64,000 nt of DNA from Acanthamoeba sp. SK_2022b (taxonomy: Eukaryota > Discosea > Longamoebia > Acanthamoebidae). Below are positions 11,346 through 20,354 of this stretch, piece by piece (the first letter of the stretch is position 1; the number at the start of each line of letters is the position of its first letter). Location: assembly GCA_027943245.1 (NCBI GenBank), contig JANDJZ010000223.1, positions 1 to 64,000 on the forward strand. Reading direction: 5' to 3'. Under the pieces are notes generated by a model that worked only from the letters and a program-made list of their open reading frames with translations, was not told where the DNA came from and searched no databases. A program made the position numbers and the translations under genes.

Positions 11346-11986
11346 CATGTGCAGGCATTTTTGGGTTTGTTAAAAAGTGACATTGTTACATTTTTCTGAC
11401 CACTCCATTTAAGCCTAGTGTGCTTGAGGAGCTTGGCCAAGCTGGTTGTGTATCTTTAGAAGTGACAAACTGGCTCCATGATCTTGCAGAGTGCCATGAG
11501 CATTGCCTTGTGTTTTTCCAGTGCAGAAAGCACACATGGTTCCAGTCATAGTAAGTGTAAATTGTCCTATCTGTGGAAAAGTTGGCAGGCTATCAGCATC
11601 TACCTCCTCCTCTTTGGGAGGGGGTTCTCCTCTGCAGTTTGTGGCATCTGTGTATTGATCATGGTTCTTCTTGTCCACTGGGGGCATGCACCAGAGTTGG
11701 CAGTGGACTCAATTAGTTCTTGTAGCATGGTCTCAATGGAAGACCATTCCCCAATATCCCAAGGTATACAATGGGTCATGGTGATGGCTGCAATGGTTGT
11801 TGTCACCAAAAAGCAGAACAAGGAGATCAAAGCTCCATTTATGATGGAACAACAGGACTTCAGACTCTACTTTAGAAACTCTTTGTAAAAATCAGTGGGA
11901 TGGCTCTAATGGTGAGTCAACACCAAATAAAGGTGGAAACTGCACACTTCTTTTGCAGCACAGGCAAAGAGCACCTTGTTACACCT

Positions 11987-13170
11987 CTACTGCAAAGAGT
12001 ACATGGTCCGCGCATTCTCTGTGGTGGCTTCGATGACCTCAGCAAGTGAAAGCCCCTTGAGTTCTGCCACCTGGCGTGGTCAATGTGTTGTTAGGTGCGT
12101 AATGAAAACGGATAGTTTGCTCCATTGCCGATGGGCGCGACCGGCGCCAGGCGTCAGCAGCAGCGGCGAGCAATGGAGTGATGATCACCTTTTTGGCAAC
12201 AAGCGGGATCATCGCAGGCTGGGCCACCTTTCCTCGGTGCGGCTCAGGTGCCATACTGCGCGATTGTCCACAAACGTGAGTCTTCCTTACTAATTACAAA
12301 TAATAAAAAATAAAAATTTAAAAAAAGGGCCGTACAACGGGCAATCGGTCTCAAGGAGCAGTCTGTTGAGGGGCACCATCTTGACGACCTCTGGCGCCCG
12401 CCCAGCCTTGGCAAATGTGATCGCACCTAGCACAATCCACGAGTAAGCACACAGGGGTATCGGTACGGCAACGTACTCGTGATGATTTGTCTAATTATCA
12501 ATAAAAAATAAATAAAAAACGATGTACCAGTAAAGCCAAAGTAGACGTTGGGGTAGATTGCCAGCAGCTGAGCCGCCATCTCTGGGGACTCGCCAAAGCA
12601 GTGCATGTGAATCTTCCACTCGGTGGGCACGTGCTCCTTCAGCAGTCGCAAGGTGTCCTGTTGTTCATTGTCAATACGGCCAGAAACGCGCGTGGATGTG
12701 GGGGACAGGAGTGAGGTGCACCTCTTCGGCGTCACGAGAGTGAATGACGAGCGGCTTCTTGTGCTCCACGGCCTTTTGAAGTTGCCGAGCGAAAACGGCC
12801 TTTTGGACCTCCTGCTCGGACAAGTTCTTGAAGAAATCGAGCCCACACTCTCCCTAAGTACACACGCGTATTCGGTTACCACGGCCCGCTTTCGATAGAA
12901 AGAGAGAGCATGAAAGGGAGGGTCAGGCAAGCGGGATCCTACACAGTACCCAGGCCACTGTGCGCGGATGGCTCATGGCCTGCTCGATCTTCTTCTCCAG
13001 TGCGTCATCGTATTGGGATGCTGAATGCGGATGCACGCCGTAGGTCATGTACACGCGCGAGGCGAACGAGCCAGCATCGCTGGCTGATATCCCAACACAT
13101 CACGCACAGCGCATGGTGAGAGGCTCTCCGCAACCAACGCTGACGCGCCACACAGACAACACACACACAC

Positions 13171-13231
<61 letters not shown>

Positions 13232-13698
13232 CACACAACACACAACACACACACACACACACACAGTACACATACTAGCGGCCAGATCGGCGAGACGGTG
13301 CGTAGGCTGGTAGCCTCCGGGGAAGCAGCAAACGTGCACGCACGCCTTGAGTTGCATTCGCGGGACCTCGGGAGCGGGTATGGCCGGCACGCTCCCAGTG
13401 CCTGCTCTCGCTTTCCCGCCCTTTGCTCCTTTGCCACCTCCCTTTCCTGTGGGCATTTTAGTAAAATAAACGAATTATAGAATAAACTAATATATCTCAA
13501 ATTGATAAAAGTGATCAATGGTGTAAATGCACCTTTTTGTGTGGTGAAGAGGTCGCGCACGACGCTCTCGGTCCAGTTGGCCTCAAAAAAATCAACGAAA
13601 TCACTCTTTGACTTGTTGGATCGGTTGTCCGTGAGTCGGTCGAGCACCATATCAAGGTGTGCGTGCGAGTCGATAAAGTACAACACCTCGGCCTCCAT
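11987..13698 (-). CDS. tatD: TatD-family metal-dependent DNase/hydrolase
   Basis: Metal-dependent hydrolase of the TatD family (3'-5' exonuclease or DNase activity in known members). The ATG is at 13698. All metal-site motifs can be read across exons: HxH in FIDSHAHLDM, GECGLDFFK with the metal Glu position (here in the G-E-C-G-L-D form), LVIHSRDAEE, IHMHCFGES and LLLETDCP. The C-terminus has the family PHRGK motif and ends TTENARTMYSLQ with a stop at 11987-11989. A basic Gly/Lys segment (KGGGKGAKGGKA) inserted after exon 1 is unusual. One intron is almost entirely a TG repeat on the sense strand and begins directly after its donor. Its 3' end abuts transposon island 2, and its 5' end is head-to-head with the snoRNA host gene. 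Confidence 0.88.
13163..13264. repeat. CA/TG dinucleotide repeat in a TatD intron
   Basis: About 100 bp of CA on the plus strand, which is TG on the TatD sense strand, interrupted by ACA triplets near its right end. It lies just downstream of the intron donor. Confidence 0.9.
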
Positions 13699-14011
13699 CT
13701 CTTCTCCTTTGTACCGGTTTGCAAGACTTGTTCGCGGGTCCCTGGACGGCGTTCAAATCCCTTCCGCGAACACAATCCAAGAAAGTTTGTTCATTTTTTT
13801 ATTTATTTATTTATTTGTGGTAAACTGCGTAATTGGGGGGGGGGGTAGCGGAGCGACGGAGGAAAGGCGGTGTTGCGCCTTCTTTGTTTCTTCGCTCAGC
13901 CTATCGCTCACTGCCCTTCTCCACTTCCACCGGTTAGCGACCAACTACAGATATGCGCTCGGAGTGAACACTGCACTGGTACGCAGCCTAGTTGTTGTGG
14001 TGCCCGTTGGA

Positions 14012-14087
14012 GCGCTCAGGATTACACTTTACAGCTATTATCCGCCTAACGGCGGTGATGTAGACTTACATTTTGCCGAAATGAAGC
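14012..14087 (+). ncRNA. 75-nt structured intronic element, copy 1
   Basis: Lies inside intron 1 (13979-14152). The ends can pair (GCTCA with TGAAGC). The middle holds CCGCC-TAAC-GGCGG, and the 3' part holds CATTT-TGCCG-AAATG. It differs from copy 3 at about three positions. It is not tRNA-like and lacks C/D boxes; the family is unknown. Confidence 0.6.
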
Positions 14088-14584
14088 AATCAAATTTGGC
14101 TACAGGTTGCGCCTTGTGTAGCATTTACTAACATCTCTTTCTGCCGCTTCAGGTGCCGGATGAATGCACCGATTGGCCGAAATTGATTATCTCAACCCCG
14201 ACACGAGACTCAGTCGATCCTGGTGAATTGAAAGGGTTCGTACACACACTCCGCCGCACTTCATCTGCCTCTTTAGCCACCAACAAGAGCACGCAGCGAC
14301 TTTTCCTTGGGCTGTGTGTATCCTTGCGTGGCAGAATCGTCCGATCGTTTAAGCTCTAGCCATCAAATTAATTGGCCTTTTGCGCTTTCCCATGGCGCTT
14401 AAGGTCCTGGCGAGCTTCATACATCTCTCCAATTTTTGTTCTTTCCCACTCTCCCATCTTTCATCTCTTCTAATTCCCCTCTTTCCCTCAGGCTGCCAGA
14501 CATTCCTTTGGGTGGAATCTCTCCCTGACCCGAGACCTGTCCTCCCTACGGTACGCATGCCAGCCTCTATGCGCAGTCCGGGGG

Positions 14585-14664
14585 GGGGCTCAGGATTACA
14601 CTTTACTGCTATTATCCGCCTTACGGCGGTGATGTAGACCAACATTTTGCCGAAATGAAGCCCC
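14585..14664 (+). ncRNA. 75-nt structured intronic element, copy 2
   Basis: Lies inside intron 3 (14551-14733). The terminal stem is extended here (GGGGCTCA with TGAAGCCCC). The central hairpin is CCGCC-TTAC-GGCGG, and the 3' hairpin CATTT-TGCCG-AAATG is unchanged. About four positions differ from copy 1. Confidence 0.6.
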
Positions 14665-14866
14665 GCTCTCTTCCTCTACTCGCGCCGGTTTTGCAGCGAC
14701 AGACCGACTCACGCGATATCTCTCCTCTTGCAGGATGTCTTAATGACTTGACACGATCGCTCCCAATGCCCTTCCATTAGGCTTCGGCCAACACCGTGGA
14801 CCGCGTGGTGCCCCGAAGGTATGTACTCGCTCTCCCTTTCTCCACCTCTACTTGCACAGAGCGGGG

Positions 14867-14942
14867 GCGCTCAGGATTACACTTTACAGCTATTATCTGC
14901 CTTACGGCGGTGATGTAGACTTACATTTTGCCGAAATGAAGT
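14867..14942 (+). ncRNA. 75-nt structured intronic element, copy 3
   Basis: Lies inside intron 4 (14819-15036). In the central stem one C becomes T, which keeps pairing as a G-T wobble (CTGCC with GGCGG). In the terminal stem GCTCA/TGAAGC becomes GCTCA/TGAAGT, again wobble-compatible. Confidence 0.6.
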
Positions 14943-15495
14943 CTCCACCCCTCAACGCCTCTCTGCCACGCCTGCACATCACGCAATCGCTCGTAGCTCA
15001 CCCTAGCTTCTCTCTCTCTCTCTCTCTCTCTAGCAGTGGCCCTTGCGTGTATCAGGATAGTGTTGGGGGCACCGATTCCCTCTACTCGAGTACGATTTCA
15101 CCTGCCTCCCCTGCTCTCCCGCTCTCTCTCTCTCTCTCTCTCTTGGGCAAGGCCTGTGGCCGCAGGGGGAGGGGTCGCTTGATGACACCCAAACTTTATT
15201 CATGCGCGTAATCTGAGGCGTTGCGCTCCCAGCGAGGGCGGAGTTTTTCCTCCCTTGCACACGGGGCGCTTCGCGCAAGATCACAACTCTTGTCTGATAC
15301 CCCGTCCTCCTCGGCACATTACTCTCTCTCTCTCTCCGCTGCGCTCATCGCCGTTGGATCCTGACCTCTCTATGTTCATTCTTGCAGTGGCCGCGATACG
15401 ACAATTTCGCGAGTGGGGTCAGAACAAAGGCCTGCACCTATCTCTTGTTGAGTACGACTTGCATCCACTTCTTTTCACTTTTCTCTTCAAGCGAC

Positions 15496-15572
15496 CGTGG
15501 TGATGATGTTAAAACAATAGTATCACTTCGGACTGATCTTTCTTGATGTTACTTCGTCAACCCTGAACCACC
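15496..15572 (+). ncRNA. C/D-box snoRNA in an intron
   Basis: A terminal stem GTGG (15497-15500) pairs with CCAC (15568-15571). It encloses a perfect C box GTGATGA (15500-15506), D' box CTGA (15533-15536), C' box TTGATGT (15543-15549) and D box CTGA (15563-15566). The order, spacing (about 75 nt) and intronic location are those of a 2'-O-methylation guide. The antisense guides should lie just upstream of D' (ending TATCACTTCGGA) and D (ending ACTTCGTCAACC); I could not match them to rRNA from memory. Confidence 0.8.
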
Positions 15573-15719
15573 AATCGCCATTTCTCCTTTTATTTCTCTT
15601 TCCCTACACTTCATCCTACTAGTTTGCTGATCCCCTCCTTCCTCTATTTGCAGGTAACCTGGCCAGGCGCTTGTTATTTCTTGCAGCGAATAAAATCTCT
15701 TCTACATTAATACGCGCAA

Positions 15720-16850
15720 CGGCTTGATTTGGCGTGCTCTTGCATTTTTACCGGCCGAATTCAATCCTTTTTGCCTTGAAACACAGAAATTTAGAGGTTC
15801 CTTCCCTGCCATCCTTGGAAACGTTTTCAGAAGATGTATTTTTTTAATATATAGAAATATTTCTGATTCTTATTATTACGAGAGGACTGGTCACCATGCC
15901 CCAGAAGTACTTGCAAATTGTCAATTTGTGCTTTTGCCTCCCTCTCCCACTAGTGTGTTCCCACTTGGTCTCTCAATGGTGCTGGCACCTGGTCCTCAAT
16001 ATTTGTGGCCTGTGGGTGATTGTGGCTACAGCATAGTCAATGATGCCAGACACAGAAGCTACACACCAATCTCCTGGCCACCATTTCATGGATTTCACCC
16101 AGTTGTCTGATGACAGGGAGGTGCATATGGCCTTGCAGCTCTCAACTTCATCAATAATCTGCTCTCTTCAACCTGTTGTGCTTGAGCTCTCTTGCATGTT
16201 CAAATTGCTGGCCAAGATCTTCAAAATACTCCCATTGAGTAACACAAAGAGCACTCCATTGCATCACTAAAATGTCCTCCTAGCACACATGCACATAATG
16301 AAATCTGGTCTCTTGTTCATCATGAATTTGGAAGATTTGTTGGCAATCTTGCCAAGATTGTACATTGTGAAGGTGCTGTGGTTTGCCACCTTCCTCCCAG
16401 CACATTTTTTTTTTTAAAAATTGAACAGACTGATGTAGAAGACATTGACACTGTTTTTGAGAAGAGGAAATATTGCACAGCTGGAGCAGATAGAGGATTG
16501 CCTAGGAGGCCTCTGGGTGCAGAGCTAGCCTCTTGATATCTTTTTTCACTTTGAAGATGTTGAATGTTGTTGGGGAGGTTGGGGGTGAGTGTATCCCTTT
16601 CTTGGTGTGCTGCTTCCATTCTTGTTGATATTGTAGAATGGTATAAAACTGATGGAGGAGAGTTAAGGTCTGCTCATCTCTTCACATCCCTATGTCACTT
16701 CAATGTCTTGCATCAATTCAAGTCAAATCTCTGTCATTGACTGCGCTTCCCATATCAGTTGGTGGTTTCATTCTTGCCAAGCAGATTGGTACCAGGGCGC
16801 ACAAGTTCCTTTCATTCAAGATTTAATAATTTATTCTCTTGTTTGATCAA
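15720..16850. mobile_element. CpG-depleted island 3
   Basis: Nearly CpG-free DNA: from 15,901 to about 16,380 I see essentially none. It lies between the snoRNA host gene poly(A) site and the stop of the next SDR gene. Translated fragments such as IVEWYKTDGGELRSAHLF look protein-derived but I do not recognise the family. Probably a decayed mobile element; no ends were found. Confidence 0.45.
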
Positions 16851-16854
16851 GGGC

Positions 16855-17839
16855 TCAGAAGCCACCTGCTAGCTCAATGATCTGGCCCGTGACCCAGGTG
16901 GCCTGCTTGCTGGCCAGATAGACTGCTACGTCGGCCACCTCCTCCGGGGTGCCCAGGCGACGCTCGAGCGGCGTCTGCTGTTCGAACTGCTTCCGCGCCT
17001 CAGGCGTGAGGGAACCGTTGCTCATGTCCGTCGCTGCTCCAAGCAATCAACGCGCAAGTCAGACGACCCTGCTCATGCCTAGAGACCCTTCGACTAGCCC
17101 ATGGTGGCGTACGGATAACACCGGGGGAGATCACATTGACGCGAATGCCCCTCGGTCCGAGCTCTCGAGCTGCCGTCTTGGACAGCAAGTCCACCGCAGC
17201 CTTGGTCGCAGCATAGGCTCCAAAGGCCTAGCGAGCCAACATTCTCGTTATTATCAGTTCAGGCTAACATGGAAGGACACGTACGGGAAGAGCAGCTCTA
17301 GCGGCGACGCTGGAGATGTTGATGATGGACCCGCCGGAAGGAAGTACCTTGGCCGCCGCTTGAATGCCCCACAGCGTGCCCTTGTAGTTCACCGCCAACA
17401 GCTCGTCCACTTGCTCCTCGGTTTCATCTTCGAGCAGAGTAAGCTTGCCAGAGATGGCCGAGTTGTTGACAAGCACATCGAGGCGGCCCCACTTCTTGAC
17501 AACAGCGTCGACGAGGCCCAGCACTTGGCTCCTCTCAGCAACGTTTGCCTGGAAGGCGTGAGCCTCACCACCAGCACTCACGATCTCTTCGACCACGCCT
17601 CGCGCCGCATCGGCTCCCTGATGGTGGTAGCTTAATGAGCACTGTGAAGAGATAGATGCAGCTGTTAGGGGGTGCACCTTGGTGTAGTTAACGGCAACCT
17701 TGGAGCCTTGGGCGGCGAATTTCTTGGCGATGGCGGCGCCGATGCCACGAGAGCTGCCCGTCACGATGACCACCTTGCCGCGGAGCCCGCGGGCTTCGCT
17801 GGCGGAAGCGTTGATGTGTTGGCTGGTGCTAGTGGACAT
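16855..17839 (-). CDS. Short-chain dehydrogenase/reductase 2
   Basis: Classical SDR oxidoreductase, unrelated by position to the SDR at 8.6 kb but of the same fold. The start is MSTSTSQHINASASEARGLR (ATG at 17839). The cofactor motif is TGSSRGIG, followed by VLVNNSA (an NNAG variant), IINISSVAA (catalytic Ser) and GAYAATK (Tyr/Lys pair). The C-terminus is TGQIIELAGGF with a stop at 16855-16857. At least three short introns interrupt it. Length (about 255 residues) and motifs are normal, so it should be active; the substrate is unknown. Its 3' end touches transposon island 3, within a few bases of the composition change. Confidence 0.88.
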
Positions 17840-17892
17840 AGGGTTTTTTGCTTTAGTGGGGTTGTAGTTGATTTGCTTTGGTGAGTGGGCCC

Positions 17893-17899
17893 TTATAAG
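17893..17899 (-). promoter_or_regulatory. TATA-like box of SDR 2
   Basis: TTATAAG on the gene strand lies 55-60 bp upstream of the chosen ATG. This is the same distance as the TATAAAA of the secreted-protein gene at 29,727. It also argues against extending the SDR frame further upstream. Confidence 0.5.
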
Positions 17900-18059
17900 C
17901 AAGGCCGTGGGCTGGTCCCGCCGATTGCCTGACCACCAATTCTTCCATTGGCTGGCGCGAATAATAACAAAAGGCGATAGCGCCGAACCAATTTTTAAAT
18001 TGAAGAAACATTTCCGAGCGACCTCACGTAGCGGAACGGCAGTGCCACGGGAGACGATG

Positions 18060-18685
18060 GGCACCACCACCGGACGCCGCAGGGCGAGCTCTCCGTTACG
18101 CCGTCTCACTTCCCACCCGAACAACGGCGTGGCGTTGGCTCCCGCTGGCCGCCGCCGCACCGCCGCAGCCGCCGGCAAGATCAGCCAGTCCGGCCATGAG
18201 GAAAAAGAGCGCCAGCGCGGGGCCCAGGCGATGGTGGCGACGATGGCGCTGGAAAGCGGCGAGGATGGTGAGGAGCCGGTGTCGAGGGAGAGGCGGGTCA
18301 CCACACAGAGGAAGAAGAGCGCCCTGAAGAGGAACAAGGAGAAAGAAGAAGAGGGACGTCGATGAACGTGATGAAATAGAAGATGCCCACCTCATCCAAC
18401 ATGATTCCCGGCAGTTGGTGGCGACAATCACAAATCGCCGCCGTCAACGTCTACTTCCATGACTCACCCAAGCCCTGCGTCGCTTACCTCGTCGACATCG
18501 CTGCCTTGAGCCCCTGTCAGCCGCAAACAGGCCCCCATACGCCCGGTCACGGCTGCGCCGACAGAGTCGACGCGTGGAACACGGTCCGTCGACCGACGAC
18601 CAGAGTGGGTCACCTCGACTGTGCGTCGTCGAGCAGGAGGCAGCGAAAAGAAGCGCGAGCGTGAGGGAGTCCAGGAGCAACGCAA
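18060..18685 (-). CDS. Possible small multi-exon membrane protein
   Basis: Three segments can be spliced on the minus strand with GT-AG sites: a basic region ending LRLTGAQGSDVDE, then VGIFYFITFID, then GALFFLCVVTRLSLDT, with a further hydrophobic stretch WPDWLILPAAAAV. The joined hydrophobic run resembles a membrane segment. The 3' end and first exon are uncertain. The plus strand also has an open Arg-rich frame here (ATG at 18058), so this remains a tentative gene of unknown family. Confidence 0.3.
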
Positions 18686-18763
18686 AGACGCTACACTCGG
18701 CCGCCTGAGCGCAGATGTTTTCTTGGAGAAGAATCGAGAATAGAGGTATCGCTTTAATTCTTC

Positions 18764-19633
18764 CTACAAGAGATGTATGTACAGAGACCGGGCTCCGCCC
18801 AGGACGGGGATGCGGCGGTTCAACCTTCGGTTGGCTTCTTCCGTATCGTTGATGCGCCGCACGAGGGCTTGCCTGTCGTTGGGCCTTCGCCCTGACCTCG
18901 GCCAGTTGTTGGGCGTGCTCTTTCTTGAGCTTACGGAGATCGCTCAGGAGCTCGCGGACGCGCTTCTCGTTACGTGACAGGTCGTTGGACACCGACTTGT
19001 CTCAAAAAGACGGCTGGTTGTCTGCTTCGATCGCCTCGAGATCGTTGTAGGCGAGGAGGGTGGCAAAGGCATCGGTGGCTGCGTAGGAGAGCTGCTCGTA
19101 AGTTAGCTGAGGGCTGTCCCACGCGCTGCGCGCCTGGTGCTTGACCAGGTTCTGTTGGAGAAGATCCCCCACGAGAGATCGGAGGCCCAGACGGTGGAAG
19201 CCCAAGCGGCGCGCCTTCTCGGCCACGTCCACCAACCCTTGCGGTGCGAGATTGTAAAAGATGTCGAGTTTTCTCTTGTCGTTGTGGACGCTGATGCCCA
19301 AAGATCGCGCCGAGTCAAAGATGAGTGGTTGCTACTCACCTTCAAGAAGTCTGGATCAAGAAGGATATCTTTCAGATCTTGCGGCATGGTTCCCAGCTTC
19401 AGCATGTGGAAGATGAGACAAACGTTGGGACTGGCCAGCTGGATGAGCGCCACGGGATTGAACTGACCGCGGTTATCCGGAGCCCACTCCATATCGAAGC
19501 CCACAGAGGCATAGGGATACGAGAATGGATTATCTTCCCATGGTTCGGCATCTTCACGCAGCAGCTCGATCGCATCCTCTACTTGCGAGTGCTCCGTAAT
19601 CAGAATGATGTTTCCTTGGAATCGTAGCGGCAT
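18764..19633 (-). pseudogene. 3'-5' exonuclease domain gene, probably damaged (DEDDy, EXD2/WRN-exo-like)
   Basis: Encodes a DEDDy-type 3'-5' exonuclease domain. ATG at 19633; motif I is VGFDMEW (D-x-E), a middle block reads RKLDIFYNLAPQGLVD, and motif III is LSYAATDAFATLL (Y-x3-D). Members trim DNA or RNA 3' ends. Three lesions are visible. A frame break at about 19,320 between DPDFLK and DSARSLGISVHND is not resolved by any simple GT-AG intron that keeps this homologous block. An in-frame TGA follows NQPSF at 19002-19004, after which the same frame continues with a charged coiled coil (RVRELLSDLRKLKKEHAQQL). A further shift occurs at about 18,860 before LVRRINDTEEANRRLN. A leader exon with PKKRK may lie at about 19,780. 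Either a decaying gene or a gene with assembly errors. Confidence 0.6.
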
Positions 19634-19981
19634 GCTTTGTTGGCGTGGGTTGCAACAAAGGAGAAGACTGGCTCTCGAAGCTGTCTAGACGTGGCTTGCA
19701 GCAAAGGTGAGGAAGAGAAGGACAACAGAAGTCCTTGAGAAAGTTGTAAAGGAAGAAGCTGTGCTACTCACCGTCGACGGTTTTACGTTTCTTCGGCAGA
19801 ATACAGAGAGACTCGCGAGTGGGTAGCGTTGCACGGCAGCGGCTCGTTGCTCGGCAGGTCTGTCCGTCACTCCGCTTTTAATGTGACTTTACCGGGGGTG
19901 AAGTCGCTTATTTAGATCTGCAGAGAAGCAGTGTTTCTCTGCAGATTTCTTTACTAGTACAGGCGTCGTGGTGGTCGTCTC

Positions 19982-20227
19982 TCAGTTCCACAGATTGATG
20001 GTCTTGTCCCAGCCGCCGCTCGCTGCATCTTTTTCTGCCCTTGTACACGGTCGCGCAGCCGCTTCGCCGATGGGCCGCTCATGCTTGTGGAGCTCCCCAA
20101 AGGCGATCTTGTGGTCGTCGAGGTGGGCCATGGCCCACGCCGAGACGCACGCTGCCAAGCCACAGGCGTATGACCATACGGCCCATGGCAGGAGAGAGGG
20201 GACCAGCGATGACTGATGATCGGCCAC
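19982..20227 (-). CDS. Small protein with one membrane segment, unknown
   Basis: An 81-codon frame, ATG at 20227. It has a hydrophobic stretch (LPWAVWSYACGLAACVSAWA) followed by a polar tail ending GGWDKTINLWN and a stop at 19982. The composition is non-repetitive and protein-like, but no family is recognised. It lies 3' of the RNA ligase on the same strand, so it could instead be an alternative 3' exon of that gene. Confidence 0.3.
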   Translation of the reverse strand: MADHQSSLVPSLLPWAVWSYACGLAACVSAWAMAHLDDHKIAFGELHKHERPIGEAAARPCTRAEKDAASGGWDKTINLWN

Positions 20228-20354
20228 CGCACGGTGTCGGCGTAGTGTTGGTCATTATTCGCAATAATGAAAGCGGCTTTACTTCGCAATTCTGGCGGCG
20301 GCGGCCCTACCATAACTGTGCCCCAGTCTTGCTTTTCCCGAGCCCCGGTTGTTG

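Larger units (their letters stand above)
9600..11970. mobile_element. CpG-depleted transposon island 2
   Basis: AT-richer sequence with runs of several hundred bases that have no CpG (for example 9661-10020). It contains a broken DDE transposase, imperfect tandem repeats and a second segment resembling one in island 1. It begins about 140 bp after the SDR stop and ends about 20 bp before the TatD stop. No element ends were defined. Confidence 0.6.
13800..15710 (+). ncRNA. Spliced non-coding host gene for intronic small RNAs
   Basis: A chain of consistent GT-AG introns with polypyrimidine tracts defines short exons at about 14153-14222, 14492-14550, 14734-14818, 15037-15089, 15388-15451 and 15654 onward. 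The first exon ends at 13978, and an AATAAA lies at 15689-15694. The exons are 53-85 nt and no continuous conserved protein can be read through them. Intron 6 (15452-15653) carries a C/D-box snoRNA. Introns 1, 3 and 4 each carry one copy of a 75-nt structured element. This is the layout of a snoRNA host gene such as those known in animals and plants. The transcription start is not defined; it lies between the head-to-head TatD start (13698) and 13978. A small coding role for the exons cannot be excluded. Confidence 0.6.

Noticed and set aside
13045..13314. Long Val/Cys or Thr/His open frames at this and other CA/TG repeats
   Set aside because: They are translations of dinucleotide microsatellites inside introns.
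13730..13771. GTTCGCGG paired with CCGCGAAC, enclosing GGCGTTCAAATCC, tRNA-like
   Set aside because: The T-loop-like sequence has no complementary T stem, and no anticodon or D arm fits. Only a perfect 8-bp stem remains; possibly a promoter palindrome.
14012..14942. 75-nt element as a hammerhead ribozyme, C/D snoRNA or tRNA
   Set aside because: It has GAAA and GTGATG but not the CUGAUGA core in position, no D box on the plus strand, and no tRNA cloverleaf.
17264..18337. Long frame extending SDR 2 upstream by about 166 codons
   Set aside because: The extension crosses a TATA-like promoter and leader-like DNA and has no SDR features. The conserved domain begins just after the ATG at 17839.
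19002..19004. Selenocysteine at the in-frame TGA of the exonuclease
   Set aside because: No SECIS-like structure was recognised, and no Cys/Sec is expected at that site in the family. Decay or error is simpler.
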